Of a stretch of DNA of 64,000 nucleotides, positions 46,801-58,600 are shown in pieces (position 1 is the first letter of the stretch; each line of letters starts with the position of its first letter). The notes under the pieces are model-generated. The model ran no database searches. It had not been told where the DNA came from and saw nothing but the letters and a program-made list of their open reading frames with translations. Made by a program: the position numbers and the translations under genes. This stretch comes from Sipunculus nudus (lineage: Eukaryota; Annelida; Sipuncula; Golfingiida; Sipunculidae): assembly GCA_026874595.1 (NCBI GenBank), contig CM049310.1, positions 41,855,558 to 41,919,557 of the forward strand, given 5' to 3'.

Positions 46801-49800
46801 ATTTGTTGAATCACATTATGAGGTCTAATGTAAAATTTGTCCAAAATGTTTTCATTAATATGAGCCTGGAAAACATAGAAAGAAAATCTTAATACAATGA
46901 TTTTCATCATGATGATTATTAATATGTCATATATAGACCAGCTACAGTCCAAGGGATCAACATACAGTATTTGTGTATTATGTAAAATGTCTGTTTCAAC
47001 TCGGACACTTCAAGCTAAAAGTTAATTTTTGACTAACATGATTACCAGTATTTTAAAATCATTGTACCCCTGGAAAATGTTGGGGGATACTGGTTTAATG
47101 TGACGGTTTGTCATCGCCACCGCAGAAAATCTTGTTTGAGCAAAACTCTATAAAAATATTTCACGGGTCTTCACCAAACTGGACATGTGCATAGATATGG
47201 GTGAGAGGACAAGGCCTATTTAAAATAGGGTTGTGATTTACTAGGAGAGTGACCTTGAATAGGTCTATTTTCGTGGAAAATCACACTAAATATATCTAGA
47301 CATCTTGCAATTATTGATCCAAAACTTAAGTTAACCAAAAATCTTTGATAGCGTTGTCACGTGCCAGAAACTGATGGTGCCACCTATTATCCTCTTCTTG
47401 TTTTTCTAACCTTTTAAAACCATTTTTGTCACTTGACAGTACTGTGGTATCATAAGTGAAAAACAAATTGACATATTTCTTTTATATTATGCATATACAT
47501 AGATATGGGTTATGGGATGAGGTATATTTAAAATTGGGGTCATGACCTTTCCTATGAAAGTGGGATTTTTAATTTTGATGATGACAAAAACAATTAAGAT
47601 GGAGTCCTAATTATTGGACATTACTGGATTAAGGGTTTTGCCTGAAAAAAAGTGTGGTGATAGTTTGGCACAAATTTAATATGCTATTCTCTTCCAGGAA
47701 ATCCAAAGGTAGTGATGGTGGAAATGAAGGTTACGAGAAAGGTGTTGCTCGCCATGGTGACCAGGTGTTTCAGAAATTCCTCAAGCGTGTCACCCATTGC
47801 CCCCAACAAATTATCAGGTAAGACCATCAGTCCTTTTTAAGTACAAACAAATAATAAAAGAGGTCCTATTGAAATAAAAAATATAGGTCACAACGACCTA
47901 ATCTGCAAGCAAAATATTTAACTTAAACCTACTTGAAAGTAAAGACTCTTATTCTGACTCATAATTGCTTACCCTGTGTTGTGCACTTTAAACAGTTGTC
48001 TTATCACCAAAGAACCCCTTTTGCTGCCCAAGAATATTTGGTTATAATTTGACCAAGTTTCACGTTTGCTGAATATATAAAGTGTTCAGAGTTTAATTTG
48101 ATCAAATTGAATTGATTAGATGCCCACTCTTGACTTCAGTCTCAAATCTGAACTGAAGAACCTTACCCTTTCTCCATGACAAAACACGTTTTATAGTCTT
48201 TCATAGCAGTCTTTTTATATATATTTCTAAGCAAGCCATCTTTTACTATATGAAATTATTTAAAATAAGATGATATACCACACATGAGCCTATTTCATGA
48301 AAGATTTTTGTTGGTTGTTGGCTGTGATTAGATAAGACACTGGTAATTTTTACCTTAACTGAACAAACACTGATAAGTTATGCTTTGGTATCCTGGATGT
48401 GTTATCCTGTGTCTGTTTGTTTGTCTGTCCTTCCAGTGTTTATCCACAGTTGACCAAAAAATGCTTAGTTTTATTTATTTCTCAAATAATTTTGATTTGA
48501 TTTGATCTTATATGGCTGAATGTTGGCTTTTAATTTCTACACAGAATTTTAAAATTTATTCATGCAAAAGAATTTAAGAAACACAAAAAAATGCTACTGT
48601 TATATATTTCTTGACTGATTTTTATTTGATTTGGCTTGGAGCTGCCTTCTAAAATTTTACACAGAATTTTTAACCTGCATGCAGTGGCCTTCTGAGATAC
48701 CAACTGTCTGTGATGAAAAGTTTATTTTATGCACCTAGTAAAAATTGTATAATTTTATGTTGCAGGGGTGGCAGATGAGCAGGTTATTGATATTCTGGTT
48801 TGGATTTTATTGGCCCAGTCTGGCTGTTTTTACTGAGAGGAATGGTTAGTTTTGAAACACCCCTGGTATTTTTACCCTTCCTCATCTTTACATCTACTTT
48901 AGGTACAAGTGGAACGGTCAGCCCCTGTGGATTACTGCTCCTGGGAAAAAGAAAGCCCCTGCATGTCCTCACTGTGGATCACTAAGACACTTTGAGATGC
49001 AAGTCATGCCAGCTTTGGTTCAAATGTTAAAGGTCAAAGGTCAGGCAGGTAAGTTACAGACAAACTTCAGCAAGTTCATATGGTGAAGGTGAAGATGGTT
49101 ATGAATGCCCTGTGTCATAAAGATAAAGGCTAGATATCATATATCAAATGTCAGACAGGTAAGTGTCACTCAAAGTTTGATGTCAAAGGTCATATGCTAA
49201 AGGTCAAAGGTCAGAAAAGTAGGTGTTGCTCCTTCTTTTTGATATATCAAAATTCACCCTAGGGTTTATATTAAACTTTATTTAACATGAGGTGTAAAGT
49301 GTCAACTATATTCCAGTCAACAATAACTTTTCAATGATTTTAAGGTCATATTGAAGGTTATGTTGATAATAATTACAATCATAACATACAGTTGTGCCAT
49401 TAATTGTATCTACCAAAACGAAGTTTTGCGGATACTATGTTTTTGACCGGGTTCCGCTGCCGCCGCCGCATTTGTTTCCGGAGAACTACTCTGAGACTAC
49501 TGGACAGATTTTTCTGAAACTTACACCAATTATCGGGTCACATGTGAACTGGTGCCTAACCAAGTGGCCTTGACCTCTGACCTTTTCTCTCTGCCTAGCG
49601 TCCATTTGAGCATATGTTTCCACACATAAACCCACATATCTCGGGAACCGTTTGACCGATCAGGAAAACAAATTTGTACAAATGTAGTCCTTGGATAGCT
49701 TTATAACATACACAACATATGGTGGTGCCACCTGCAACCATGTTTGCACAGTGTCCATCTGTTAGTCTACCTTGGGTTAAAATCACTCATATCTCTGCAG

Positions 49801-50818
49801 TGGTTTGACTAATTCACTTGAAATTCGGCATGCATATACATCCTGGATAGCTTTCTTGATTTTATGACAGGTGGCGCCACCTATATTTTGGTTTTGCTGC
49901 AGACATCCAAGCTCATATCTCGGGAACCGTTCAACCGATTGGGCCAAAGTTTTGCATGTGAATAGATCTCACATAGCTCTTTTCATACGCAAAACTGGTG
50001 GCGCCTCCTGCAACAATTTTTGCACAGTGTCCATCTGTTTGTCTGCCATGGGCTAAAATCACTCATATACATGTAGTGACTTATCTGCCTTAAATTTTGC
50101 ATATGTATACAACTTGGACAGCTTTCTGGATTTTGTGGTAGGTGGCACAACTTACCTACACATTTTGGCTGCAGACATCAATGCTAATATGCAACACTTC
50201 ACTCTATTTCCCCTTGCCACTCAACCCATGCCTCACTTCACCCGTTCCACTCTGATTTTGGCGGATACACGTAGTGGCTTGTCAACTACCCGTATTTTAG
50301 TTTACCTATGGGGTATTTGTCTGTCACATCATTTCACATTTTATTTTCTCTGTGTATATACAGCTCATGTTCCATTCATTATCAGTAACTGCATAGTTGA
50401 TAATGTCTGTCAGGGGGAATTGTATGAAAAATGTAAGGTTATGTATGTAAGAGTTTCCCAGTAACTAGTTTTGGACCAGTGACCTACCAAACCAGAAGGT
50501 CAAACCTCAGCCAAAAAAGTTTTGTTAATCTAAAAGGACAATATTTCAATATACATAGTTTCACCTTGAAGATTAGGGCCTGACTTAAAAAAAAAACACT
50601 GAAGTTTGTCCTGCATGAGAATAATCATAAAAATGTACATATGTTTAGAATATCATTTCTTAAAGTATTCCTATTTTTCTTCAGAAAATATACTAGAGTT
50701 CGGAACAATCCTGGTGTACTCTTGCCAAAAAAGCTGCTGGACAGAAAGTGACATCTGTAGGGAGGAGTGGGTACTATTTCAGGGTGACCCTGATGAACAT
50801 TTGTTCAAGGCAAAGTAA
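43776..50818 (+). CDS. PDCD2L: Programmed cell death protein 2-like, six exons
   Basis: Exons: 43776-43856, 44219-44379, 45936-46592, 47698-47817, 48903-49048, 50685-50818. Together 1299 bp, 432 codons plus stop, and all junctions keep phase. The family (PDCD2/Tsr4) chaperones ribosomal protein uS5 for 40S subunit assembly; PDCD2L shuttles between nucleus and cytoplasm. Seen: MLLGVLDQP and SKIGGWP at the N-terminus, CCSNCG with LVLQIYCPLEGSVYHRSLYI, an acidic spacer with DDWG repeats, SFYISVIEEDI, GDQVFQKFLKRV, CPHCGSLRHFEMQVMPALVQ and LEFGTILVYSCQKSCW in the C-terminal domain. The protein is longer than human PDCD2L (about 358 residues) because exon 3 encodes an extended acidic linker. The ATG at 43776 follows an in-frame stop (43734). 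AATAAA words near 51834 could end the transcript. Confidence 0.9.
44219..44379 (+). CDS. PDCD2L: PDCD2L exon 2
   Basis: Acceptor atgtgcag|GAC, donor CAGTG|gtagga, ending in phase 2. Encodes CCSNCGHQMVLVLQIYCPL and a second Cys pair (CVQAGC), a putative zinc site. Confidence 0.92.
44522..45340 (+). repeat. Hairpin-ended tandem array with ERE-like palindromes, PDCD2L intron 2
   Basis: A hairpin (tagttcagctgact...agtcatctgagcta, 44522-44552) is followed by a CTGT-rich stretch and about four to five diverged ~150-bp units sharing taggtcatggtgacctatat, agacctagaatctt and ggtcctgggtaaatctgcat. Two units carry a perfect AGGTCATGGTGACCT (44698-44712, 45224-45238). It is related by its end hairpin to the repeat at 61900-62062. 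Confidence 0.7.
45936..46592 (+). CDS. PDCD2L: PDCD2L exon 3 (acidic linker)
   Basis: Acceptor gattgtag|TTGG, donor AGTAG|gtaaga. Starts WKVLRCQ (family W-K-V), then repeated DDWG motifs and a long Asp/Glu/Ser linker, then SFYISVIEEDI and LLEDYARRENINFDVL. Confidence 0.9.
47698..47817 (+). CDS. PDCD2L: PDCD2L exon 4
   Basis: Acceptor ctcttccag|GAAA, donor ATCAG|gtaaga, phase 2. Encodes GYEKGVARHGDQVFQKFLKR and CPQQIIR, the start of the PDCD2_C domain. Confidence 0.92.
48903..49048 (+). CDS. PDCD2L: PDCD2L exon 5
   Basis: Acceptor ctactttag|GTAC, donor GGCAG|gtaagt, ending in phase 1. Encodes YKWNGQPLWITAPG, CPHCGSLRHFEMQVMPALVQ and MLKVKGQA. Confidence 0.92.
49020..49240 (+). repeat. PDCD2L: Partial duplication of the exon 5 donor region of PDCD2L
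   Basis: The exon end AAAGGTCAAAGGTCAGGCAG|gtaagt is echoed downstream by aaatgtcagacaggtaagtg (about 49147-49166) and ctaaaggtcaaaggtcagaa (about 49197-49216). One copy keeps a strong donor-like CAG|gtaagt. Confidence 0.6.
49406..50300 (-). mobile_element. Hairpin-ended palindrome-core element, inverted copy in PDCD2L intron 5
   Basis: On the plus strand, the hairpin GTATCTACCAAAACGAAGTT... (49406-49435) lies at the left and the reversed start block (...ggcggatacacgtagt...cgtattttag) ends near 50300. Inside are the ggtggcgccacc-type monomers in inverted orientation. Same family as 37844-39862. Confidence 0.75.
50685..50818 (+). CDS. PDCD2L: PDCD2L exon 6 (terminal)
   Basis: Acceptor ttttcttcag|AAAA, stop TAA at 50816-50818. 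Encodes LEFGTILVYSCQKSCW and FQGDPDEHLFKAK, the C-terminal family signature. Confidence 0.92.
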
Positions 50819-53800
50819 AATGACTGATTGTCATGACATTCAGGTGTGTTATGTTTGTGATAAATCTCTTTTGTGCTAGTCATTAATTATTGAAGTTTTG
50901 AAGTTTAAAAGCAGATTTGTATTGTTTAGCAGTTTTTATCTGTTTATGCAGACAGATTTAACAAGAAGTATAAGTTTCAGCTCTCATTTTAAAAACATTT
51001 TGAAAGGGAATAATAATTATAATCATCAATAAACCAGTAGCTAGGTTTGGTGCTGGATTTTTGGTCCCTCTCCTGATCAGTAAGGTTAGATCCTTGGCCA
51101 AGATGTTTAACACAAGTCTGTAGTATGCACCCCCTTTAACCAGGATCGATGGCCACATCAAGTAGATAAATTATACATGGATCCGTAGATATTTGCAATT
51201 GCTGAGTGATCACTGGAAGGGCCCCCCCCCCCCATTTTGTAATCAGCCAAGGAGTACACGAACTTGGGAATTACATAATAAAAAATATCAGCTGCAAATG
51301 TCCGAGTCACCTTTGATATTTCTCCCAATGGTAATGTTTTGAAGGTTAGCAATATTTGATGTAGTTTTGTAATTAATGGTTTTGCAAACTGGAGGATTCA
51401 AGAACATCCAACCACTACAATTTTTATGTTAAATTTTGATGTAGAAATAAACTAGCCAAACCCTTTAAGCCTCCTTGTGTATGTGTGTGAGTTTCCAGGG
51501 GGGGGAGCAGGGGTTTAATCCTGTGGCAAAGTAATGGCAGCCAGGCTTTCGTTCCTCGGAGTACCCTTTGCCTAATTAATATAGTATTATAGTATTTACA
51601 TCATTATATGATTTTAAAAAATTTAGAACTGGGTATTGGAATTCTGTGCAGGACATAATTTTCAGTCTTGCAAATAATGCAGAGTCCAAGAAAGCAATAC
51701 ACTGCATTTTGTTGGGGGTGGAGGGCTCCTATTTTCAATGAGCCAAGTATCAGTATTTAAATTAGTCTGGAATGATTGATTATATATCAGCTGATATATG
51801 TACAACAGTTACTGCAGAACTGTAAATATAACAATAAATAAAACCAATAAAACAATGTAGTGTCTATTATATTTATTATCAATGTATGCATTACAAAAAT
51901 GATTAATGTACATGTTATTCTATAAAAGAAAGATCTGATTTATATATTGTATAAAAATATGTATAAAATTTGTTGCAAATCATCCAATTGACATATGTAC
52001 AGGGAATGATAGAAATATATTCAACAAATATCTGTACAGTTCATGCTCATTAAATGCAACAAAAACCAGTAGATCCTGTGTACAAAAGGCAACATATCAA
52101 TACTACGAATTCTGAATTTCTTAGGAGAAATGTCATTGGTTGCTCATCAAATGAAATTTACATATGAAAATAATAAATGAAATGTACATCTGGAATGTTA
52201 CGTCTGAAAAATAATGTTAACACCGGTTGCAACATGTTCAACAATTTTTTTATGTAATAATAAGAATGTTTGTCTGAAATGTACATCTGAAAGGTTAATT
52301 TGTTTCTTCTGTATTAAGTTTGTTTCAAATAAATTGTTGTTCAAATACTTCAACACTCTGCATGCAAGCCACAGAGATATTAAAAATAATTATAAATGCC
52401 AAATTTCAGAAACATAACTGATGCTCACATCTTTAAGAAAGGAAAGACTCTCTTTGTTAATATTTTCATTAATGTGGGTCAGTGGTGGCTGTGACAAAAG
52501 TGTTTTTATAAGTTTGTGTGGAATTTGTGGTTTTCAATTTAATAAAATATTTTTACAGTTAACCTTGTTAAAAAATTTATGAACTCACCTTGACCTTTGA
52601 CAGAGTGAACATGTTGGACAAAAAAAAGGTTGGGTTTCCCAGGCACTGCCATATCACTTTAAACCAATCAGATATTTATATTTTGATTTTCAGAGGATAT
52701 TAACCAGTTTTGAGCTCCAGACAGTTTGACATAAGAAAATAATAAAATTTTGATTAAAATTTCATGTTATGATATGCTTTTACCTGTTTAGCAAAAAAAA
52801 AAAATCTGTTATTTTCAAGTTGTTTCCTGATAATATCATATGTAAATTTTACCAACATAATAAATAAACAGATTATGAGAAACCAACCCTTTTTCGGCCG
52901 CAGAGTTGCATGCCACACATAGGTCTAGGCCTGATATATTATATACACTTATATTTATGAGGTCTAGCTTGTCCTTTTGGCAATATTTAGCAGAACCAGG
53001 AAGCCTCTATGAGAGGTAATATTTGATATCATGATGTGGCTATATATGATGACTTTGGTTCATTTTCTTTCTTGTGTATGTGTCTGGCAGTAATTATGAC
53101 ACCATTCTCACCTTCACATATTAATTACACAGAATTCATGACTGGCCATGTGACATCAGAAAGGTTTGTCCTAAACATGCATATTTGTGCCTCTTTGGAC
53201 ACAAGTAAAAGCACATCTTGTTCTGTTAAACATGTTACAAACCTACATTTCCATGAAAGCCTATATCCCCGCACACCATTACATACTAGCATAAACTATC
53301 CAATTTATCTGGCAAAGTATCTGATTTATTTGTCCCCTGGGCGAGTTTTTGGACGTTAACTGATTTAGTTCAAGAATATCATGCAAATGAAATACTGTGG
53401 AAGTCATTAATTTGGCCTGCCTAAATATTCATGCCTTTTTCATTTTCCAGCATTAGCGCAGTATGAATTTTTCGAACAAATCAGAATGCACTGAAAATTC
53501 ATTTTGAATCCAATTATAACAATATTTAAAAAAATAAATCAAAGACAGGTTTGTAGTGCAATCTACCACCAATCTAACAAGCTCCGGGTGACCTTGTACA
53601 TGCTACAGGTGACAGAGTACTGTGGCTGCAAGGTGTAAACAATATGTAATTGACCGGCACTTATCATGTTTGATGATGCAATGGTGCTGCATCTAGCCAC
53701 ATTGTTTGACATCTGAGTAAATCATAGAATTGCTATACAACAAATATGATTATTAAGTAGAAGAAGCCCACTAGGTGTAAAAAACAAACAGAGCCGACAA

Positions 53801-54942
53801 CAATTGTGGTTGGCTCTCTGTCGTACTTCAAAGCCGGGGTGGGGGGGGGGTTTAGTTGTCTAGGTTGTATGAAATCACGCATTTTCTTAATTTCGCGCAT
53901 ATAAGGCTCAAACGAAAAGCACAAAAATTAAAACCCAATTAACAAAAACCACTTCCACAGGATTTGTATACCTTCCGAATGTAGTGTTATACCTGTCATT
54001 GTGATGATTGGACATGTACAGGTGACCAGCTTGGATGCTACACAACTTGCTTTAAAACAGCAAGAGTTTTGGAACTCTTGTCTCAGCATTTAAGAGTGTA
54101 CCAACCAGATCACAGTGGCAGATCTGTCATATCAAAAACTCTGGATGGAATTTAAATTCTTTGTTTTATACAAAGCATCGCCAGTACAGTTATATGGTTG
54201 CAATGTTATGCGTAGCGACTACAGAACCATTTTTAGTATGATTGCTGTCTCAATCAAATGACAGATTGTCTTGTTAAACACTACTACCTTATCTGTGCAG
54301 GCACTGGTCCTAATGGTCTTTGTACATATGATTTACGGTATTTCTTGTAAAATCTTGTGAATATTTAAAATGCATGGTGGTCTTCAAAGGAAAAGTATAA
54401 CAATTTGTAAAGAGAGAAAAAATTTGATTGTAAAAAATAGAACATTAAAATGAGAGAAAAATCTAAAAAGTACCGGTATGGTTCATTGTTCCTTAATCCA
54501 GTTGCAGCCTTTAACAGTCCAATCCCATGTATCTTACATGTCAATAGCAAGACTTAATGGTGATTATAGTACATGAATTCTGTAATCACCATTTACCTGA
54601 ACTTTGCATATTCATAGTAGAGGTTCCTTTGTTTTCTAGCATAATAACCTCCACCTTTTCTAATTACAATAAGAACATATTAACCTTAAATACTTGAATG
54701 TTTGGTATCATAAATGTAAGGCTATACTGGTGTATGTAACTTCTGATATGCATATGAATTCTGGTATTGATGCAAAACAATATAGGACATTTTTTTTATA
54801 CCTGAAATATCCTTCCTTGTATCATCTTGTTAGTATTATTATTTAACCATGTGGTTATTAAACCAAACAATAAATACTGTGGTTTATTGGAACAATTACT
54901 GTAGCTATGAGAGATCTGAGATTACTACCACACAGACAGTAA
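50819..54942. other. Intergenic between the convergent 3' ends of PDCD2L and the adhesion gene
   Basis: No supported gene; open frames reach at most 107 codons without motif. Candidate polyadenylation signals are AATAAATAAA near 51834 (plus strand) and TTTATT at 54883-54888 (AATAAA on the minus strand, about 55 bp past the adhesion gene's stop). Confidence 0.55.
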
Positions 54943-55679
54943 TTAAACTTCACTCTGACTAGGTCCTCGTTGCTGGTATGGATCGTTATCATCTTCATAC
55001 AGCTGCTGTCTGACTGGGAGGTTAATGTGAGACGGACGCCCATGTCTGTAGGTATAAGGAGCCCGCCGGGCTGGCTCTGGCGCAATAATTGAAGCAGAGT
55101 CTACGTCACTGATGTCTGGACGGCCATGTTTGTATGAATACGTTGATCTGCTGCCAAGATCAGTACCTAGTGTTGATGATGCTGTTTCAAACCCAGCACT
55201 GTAGTCAGGTCGGCCTCCCCTGTAGGAATAAGGTGCACGCTGGGTCAGTCCTGTACCAGTTGACCCTGAGTCATAACCGCTCATGGACTGGAAATCTGGG
55301 CGGCCATGTTTGTATGTATAAGGTGCTCGCTGCGGAGCTTCTCCTAGACCAAGAGCTCCAGCACCCTGTAAACCAGATGGACTCTCTGGCAGATCATCAT
55401 ACACTGATTTTCCTGCTGAAGTTGCCAGAGTATCATCTGGATAAGTGATGGATAATGGCGTTTTAGCAGTGCTGGTTGTTGAGGCTGACATCTGAGTGTT
55501 CATGAAACCTAGTGGCATTGTTCTGTAGGCATCTTCCTGGTCTTCTTGCTGTCTCTGCCAGTACAGTAGAAACATGCAGGCCCCAAGTACGACCAGCAGG
55601 AGAAATAAAACAGCGGACATGGATCCTGTACCAATCACATACTGGTAGCCCGCGGGTGTGGGTGTGGCAGTAGGATATA
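54943..55679 (-). CDS. Adhesion gene, terminal exon (membrane helix and repeat tail)
   Basis: Acceptor ctttcattgcag|TATATCC (phase 1), stop TAA at 54943-54945. Encodes a Thr/Pro linker, the membrane helix, and a tail with four copies of R-[AS]-[PT]-Y-[TS]-Y-[KR]-[HG]-G-R-P-[DS], ending ...RGPSQSEV. Confidence 0.92.
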
Positions 55680-58600
55680 CTGCAATGAAAGAAAATATGT
55701 AAAGTAAAACTCAGCCTCAATGTAATTAAAGGTAATTACTGCCTGGCCAGGAGGGTATAATTACAATGTGTATGTGTGTGATTACAACTTATTTCAGGCA
55801 ATCATGAACAGAATCCAATGAAATTTTCAAGGCACCTCAGATATTAATTAATGAAAAATCGATTAGATATTGGTGTGGGTCGGCTCATGGTCAGGATCCA
55901 GGAAGGACTTCCAAGAATACTGACAAATAAGATGTCACATATGTCTTGATTGAACATGGGAACATGGGCCAAATAAGTGGATGCAAACACAGGTTGCAGA
56001 GTACCCCACATTAAGGACCCCCAAGGGGCCCACAGAGTGTTCCAGTGTTCTAGTGTTCCATATGTTCATGACCATGCATGTGTAAATCAGACCACTTTGT
56101 ACAAAAATAGATTAATGATCAAGATATCATTCTCACATATATACTGCAAGTTAAAGGTACAATGATTGATCCAAGTGCCATCTGGTGTGTATATTTGGAG
56201 TTATTTCATTTGAATTAATCCTATTGTAAAACCATGCAGTTACAAGAGAATACCAGTTTGGAGGATGTGAGCATTTTCCAATTTTAATTCTATATGTTAT
56301 TTTAGAAAACAAGGCTTTCTGTCAAAAATTTTAAATCCCATCAAATATATGGTAGAGAAGCATATGTGCCAACATGAACATTTATTGTTATTTGATGCAA
56401 GCATAATATTTCTTTTACCTTGCCCAAAGCAAAGTCCCTCAACTAAGAGATATTTATCCACCAGTACCTGTACCTTCTAATCATCTATTGCTTATACTTA
56501 GTGTTCCAGTTTCTGGAGAATTGGATGTCATTCTTGTTATCATGTTTGTGTTTGAGAGTGTACAACTACCACTTACAGTAGTCCCGTTTTGCGATGTAAG
56601 GGAAGTATCCTCTCCAGAAGCCATACTTTGGTTGACGATAACGCCAGCTCTGGTAGCTGTACTCCTCCACAATAAGGAAGCTCAGGTTCCAGTTGTTGAA
56701 TGGCTGCCACGTAACATTTCTTGTAATGTTTGGAGTAGGGTTTCTGAAATATAACAAAACAAGGCCTACAGGCCTAATGCGAACCTGTGCAAAGTTTGGG
56801 AGAATGAACGGAGGTTTATTTTTAAAATTTAATATTGATCCTCTTAGATCCTGCATATCTACCTTAGTCATTATGATTTCAGCAAAATGGACGTTTCAGA
56901 CCTGCAAGTTTCAGACTAGGACATTTTAAAACTAGAATATGGGTAGTCGACAAGCGACTATGTGAATCCACAGAAATCAGAGTGGGAAAGGTGAAGTGAG
57001 GCATGGTTTAAGTGGCAAGGGGAATAGAGTGAGGTGTGTTGCATATTAGCATGGATGTCTGCAGTGTTAACGTGAATGTAGGTGGCGCCACCTGTCTTAA
57101 AATCAAGAAAATTGTCCAGGATGTATAAACCTGCAAAATTTCAGGTGGATAAGTCAAACCACTTCTGAGAAATGAGTGATTTTATCCCAAGGCAGATGAA
57201 CAGATAGCCTCTGTGCATAAGGGGTTGCAGGTGGGGCCACCAGTTTTGCCTATGATGAAGTGCTTTGTCAGATCCATACACATGCAAAATTTTGACCCAA
57301 TCGGTCAAACGGTTCCCGAGATATGAGCTTGGATGTCTGCAGAGTAAACGTGAATGTAGGTGGTGCCACCTGTCATAAATTCGAGAAAGCTGTCCAGGAT
57401 GTATAAACCTGCAAAATTTCAGGTGGTTAAGTCAAACCACTGCCGAGATATGAGTGATATTATCCCAAGGCAGATGAACAGATGCAATGTGTGCAAAAAT
57501 GGTTGCAGGTGGGGCCACCATTTTTAGTGTATGTTATAAAGCTATCAAAGGGCTACATTTGTCAGTCAAACAGTTCCCGAGATATGTGGGTTTATGTGTG
57601 GAAACAGACGCACATATGGATGCTAGGCAGTGAGGAAAGGTCAGAGGTCAACCAAAACTGAGGGCGCAGCAGTTTACATGTGACCTGATGATAAACCCGA
57701 TTTGCTTAAAATGCAAACCAAATTTTTTCAAACAGTTGAAAGATATAGTTTCAATAATCTGGGAATTCTGCAGCTAGATATTGTGTCTAGATGTCTAGAC
57801 ACATTGTCTAGACACCAGACAGAGCCAGGTCAGTTGCCATGGTGATGTCTGGACCCCACCTGGTTGTACTGATTGACCTCTTGAATTGTAACTTAGCCAA
57901 AAATCTCCGAACTGGGACCATTCAAACAAACTTGAGAAAGATTGTTCCAGCGACCATTTCTGTGAAATATTGGACAATTTGGCTGGACAGTTTTTGGTGA
58001 AGAAGATTTTTAAAGCTTTTTTAAGCTTTTTCCCTATAAAAACTTTTAACTATAAAAATGCAGTTAGAAAAAAAACTAAACAAAATCTGATAGAGTTTTT
58101 GCAGATGATTGTTTATTTGCAAAAAAATTGGTGATGCTAGCTCCTGCTGTTTTTTGAGACAGCTATGGTTAATGCACAGACGACATACTATGTATGACAG
58201 ACAACGCTGCACCATCACATAAGCTCACAGGTTCGCTAAAAAATCTTGAAAAAGAGACTTGTAATCTTTATACCATTAATGGTTACAGCATTGGCTTCAA
58301 TAATGCTTGATATATAATCCCCAAAACTCTGATCTATCAATAACTGAGCCAAACATTTTCAATAATATTAAACTCATTTTAATGCTCAACAATCATGCAA
58401 ACAATTTGGGTGTGGTCTAAAAAGGCATTATTTCTTTTTAAACTTTTTTGATAGATGTCACCTCACCGCCAAAACCTCACTACAGATTGATTCTCCCCTG
58501 CATGCTGTCCTAAGAGTACTTTTGTGCTGCATTCCTTGGCCGTTATTGAACCCTGACTGATTTATTTCTCTCAGTTTCTCCTAACTGCTCATGGTCACAG

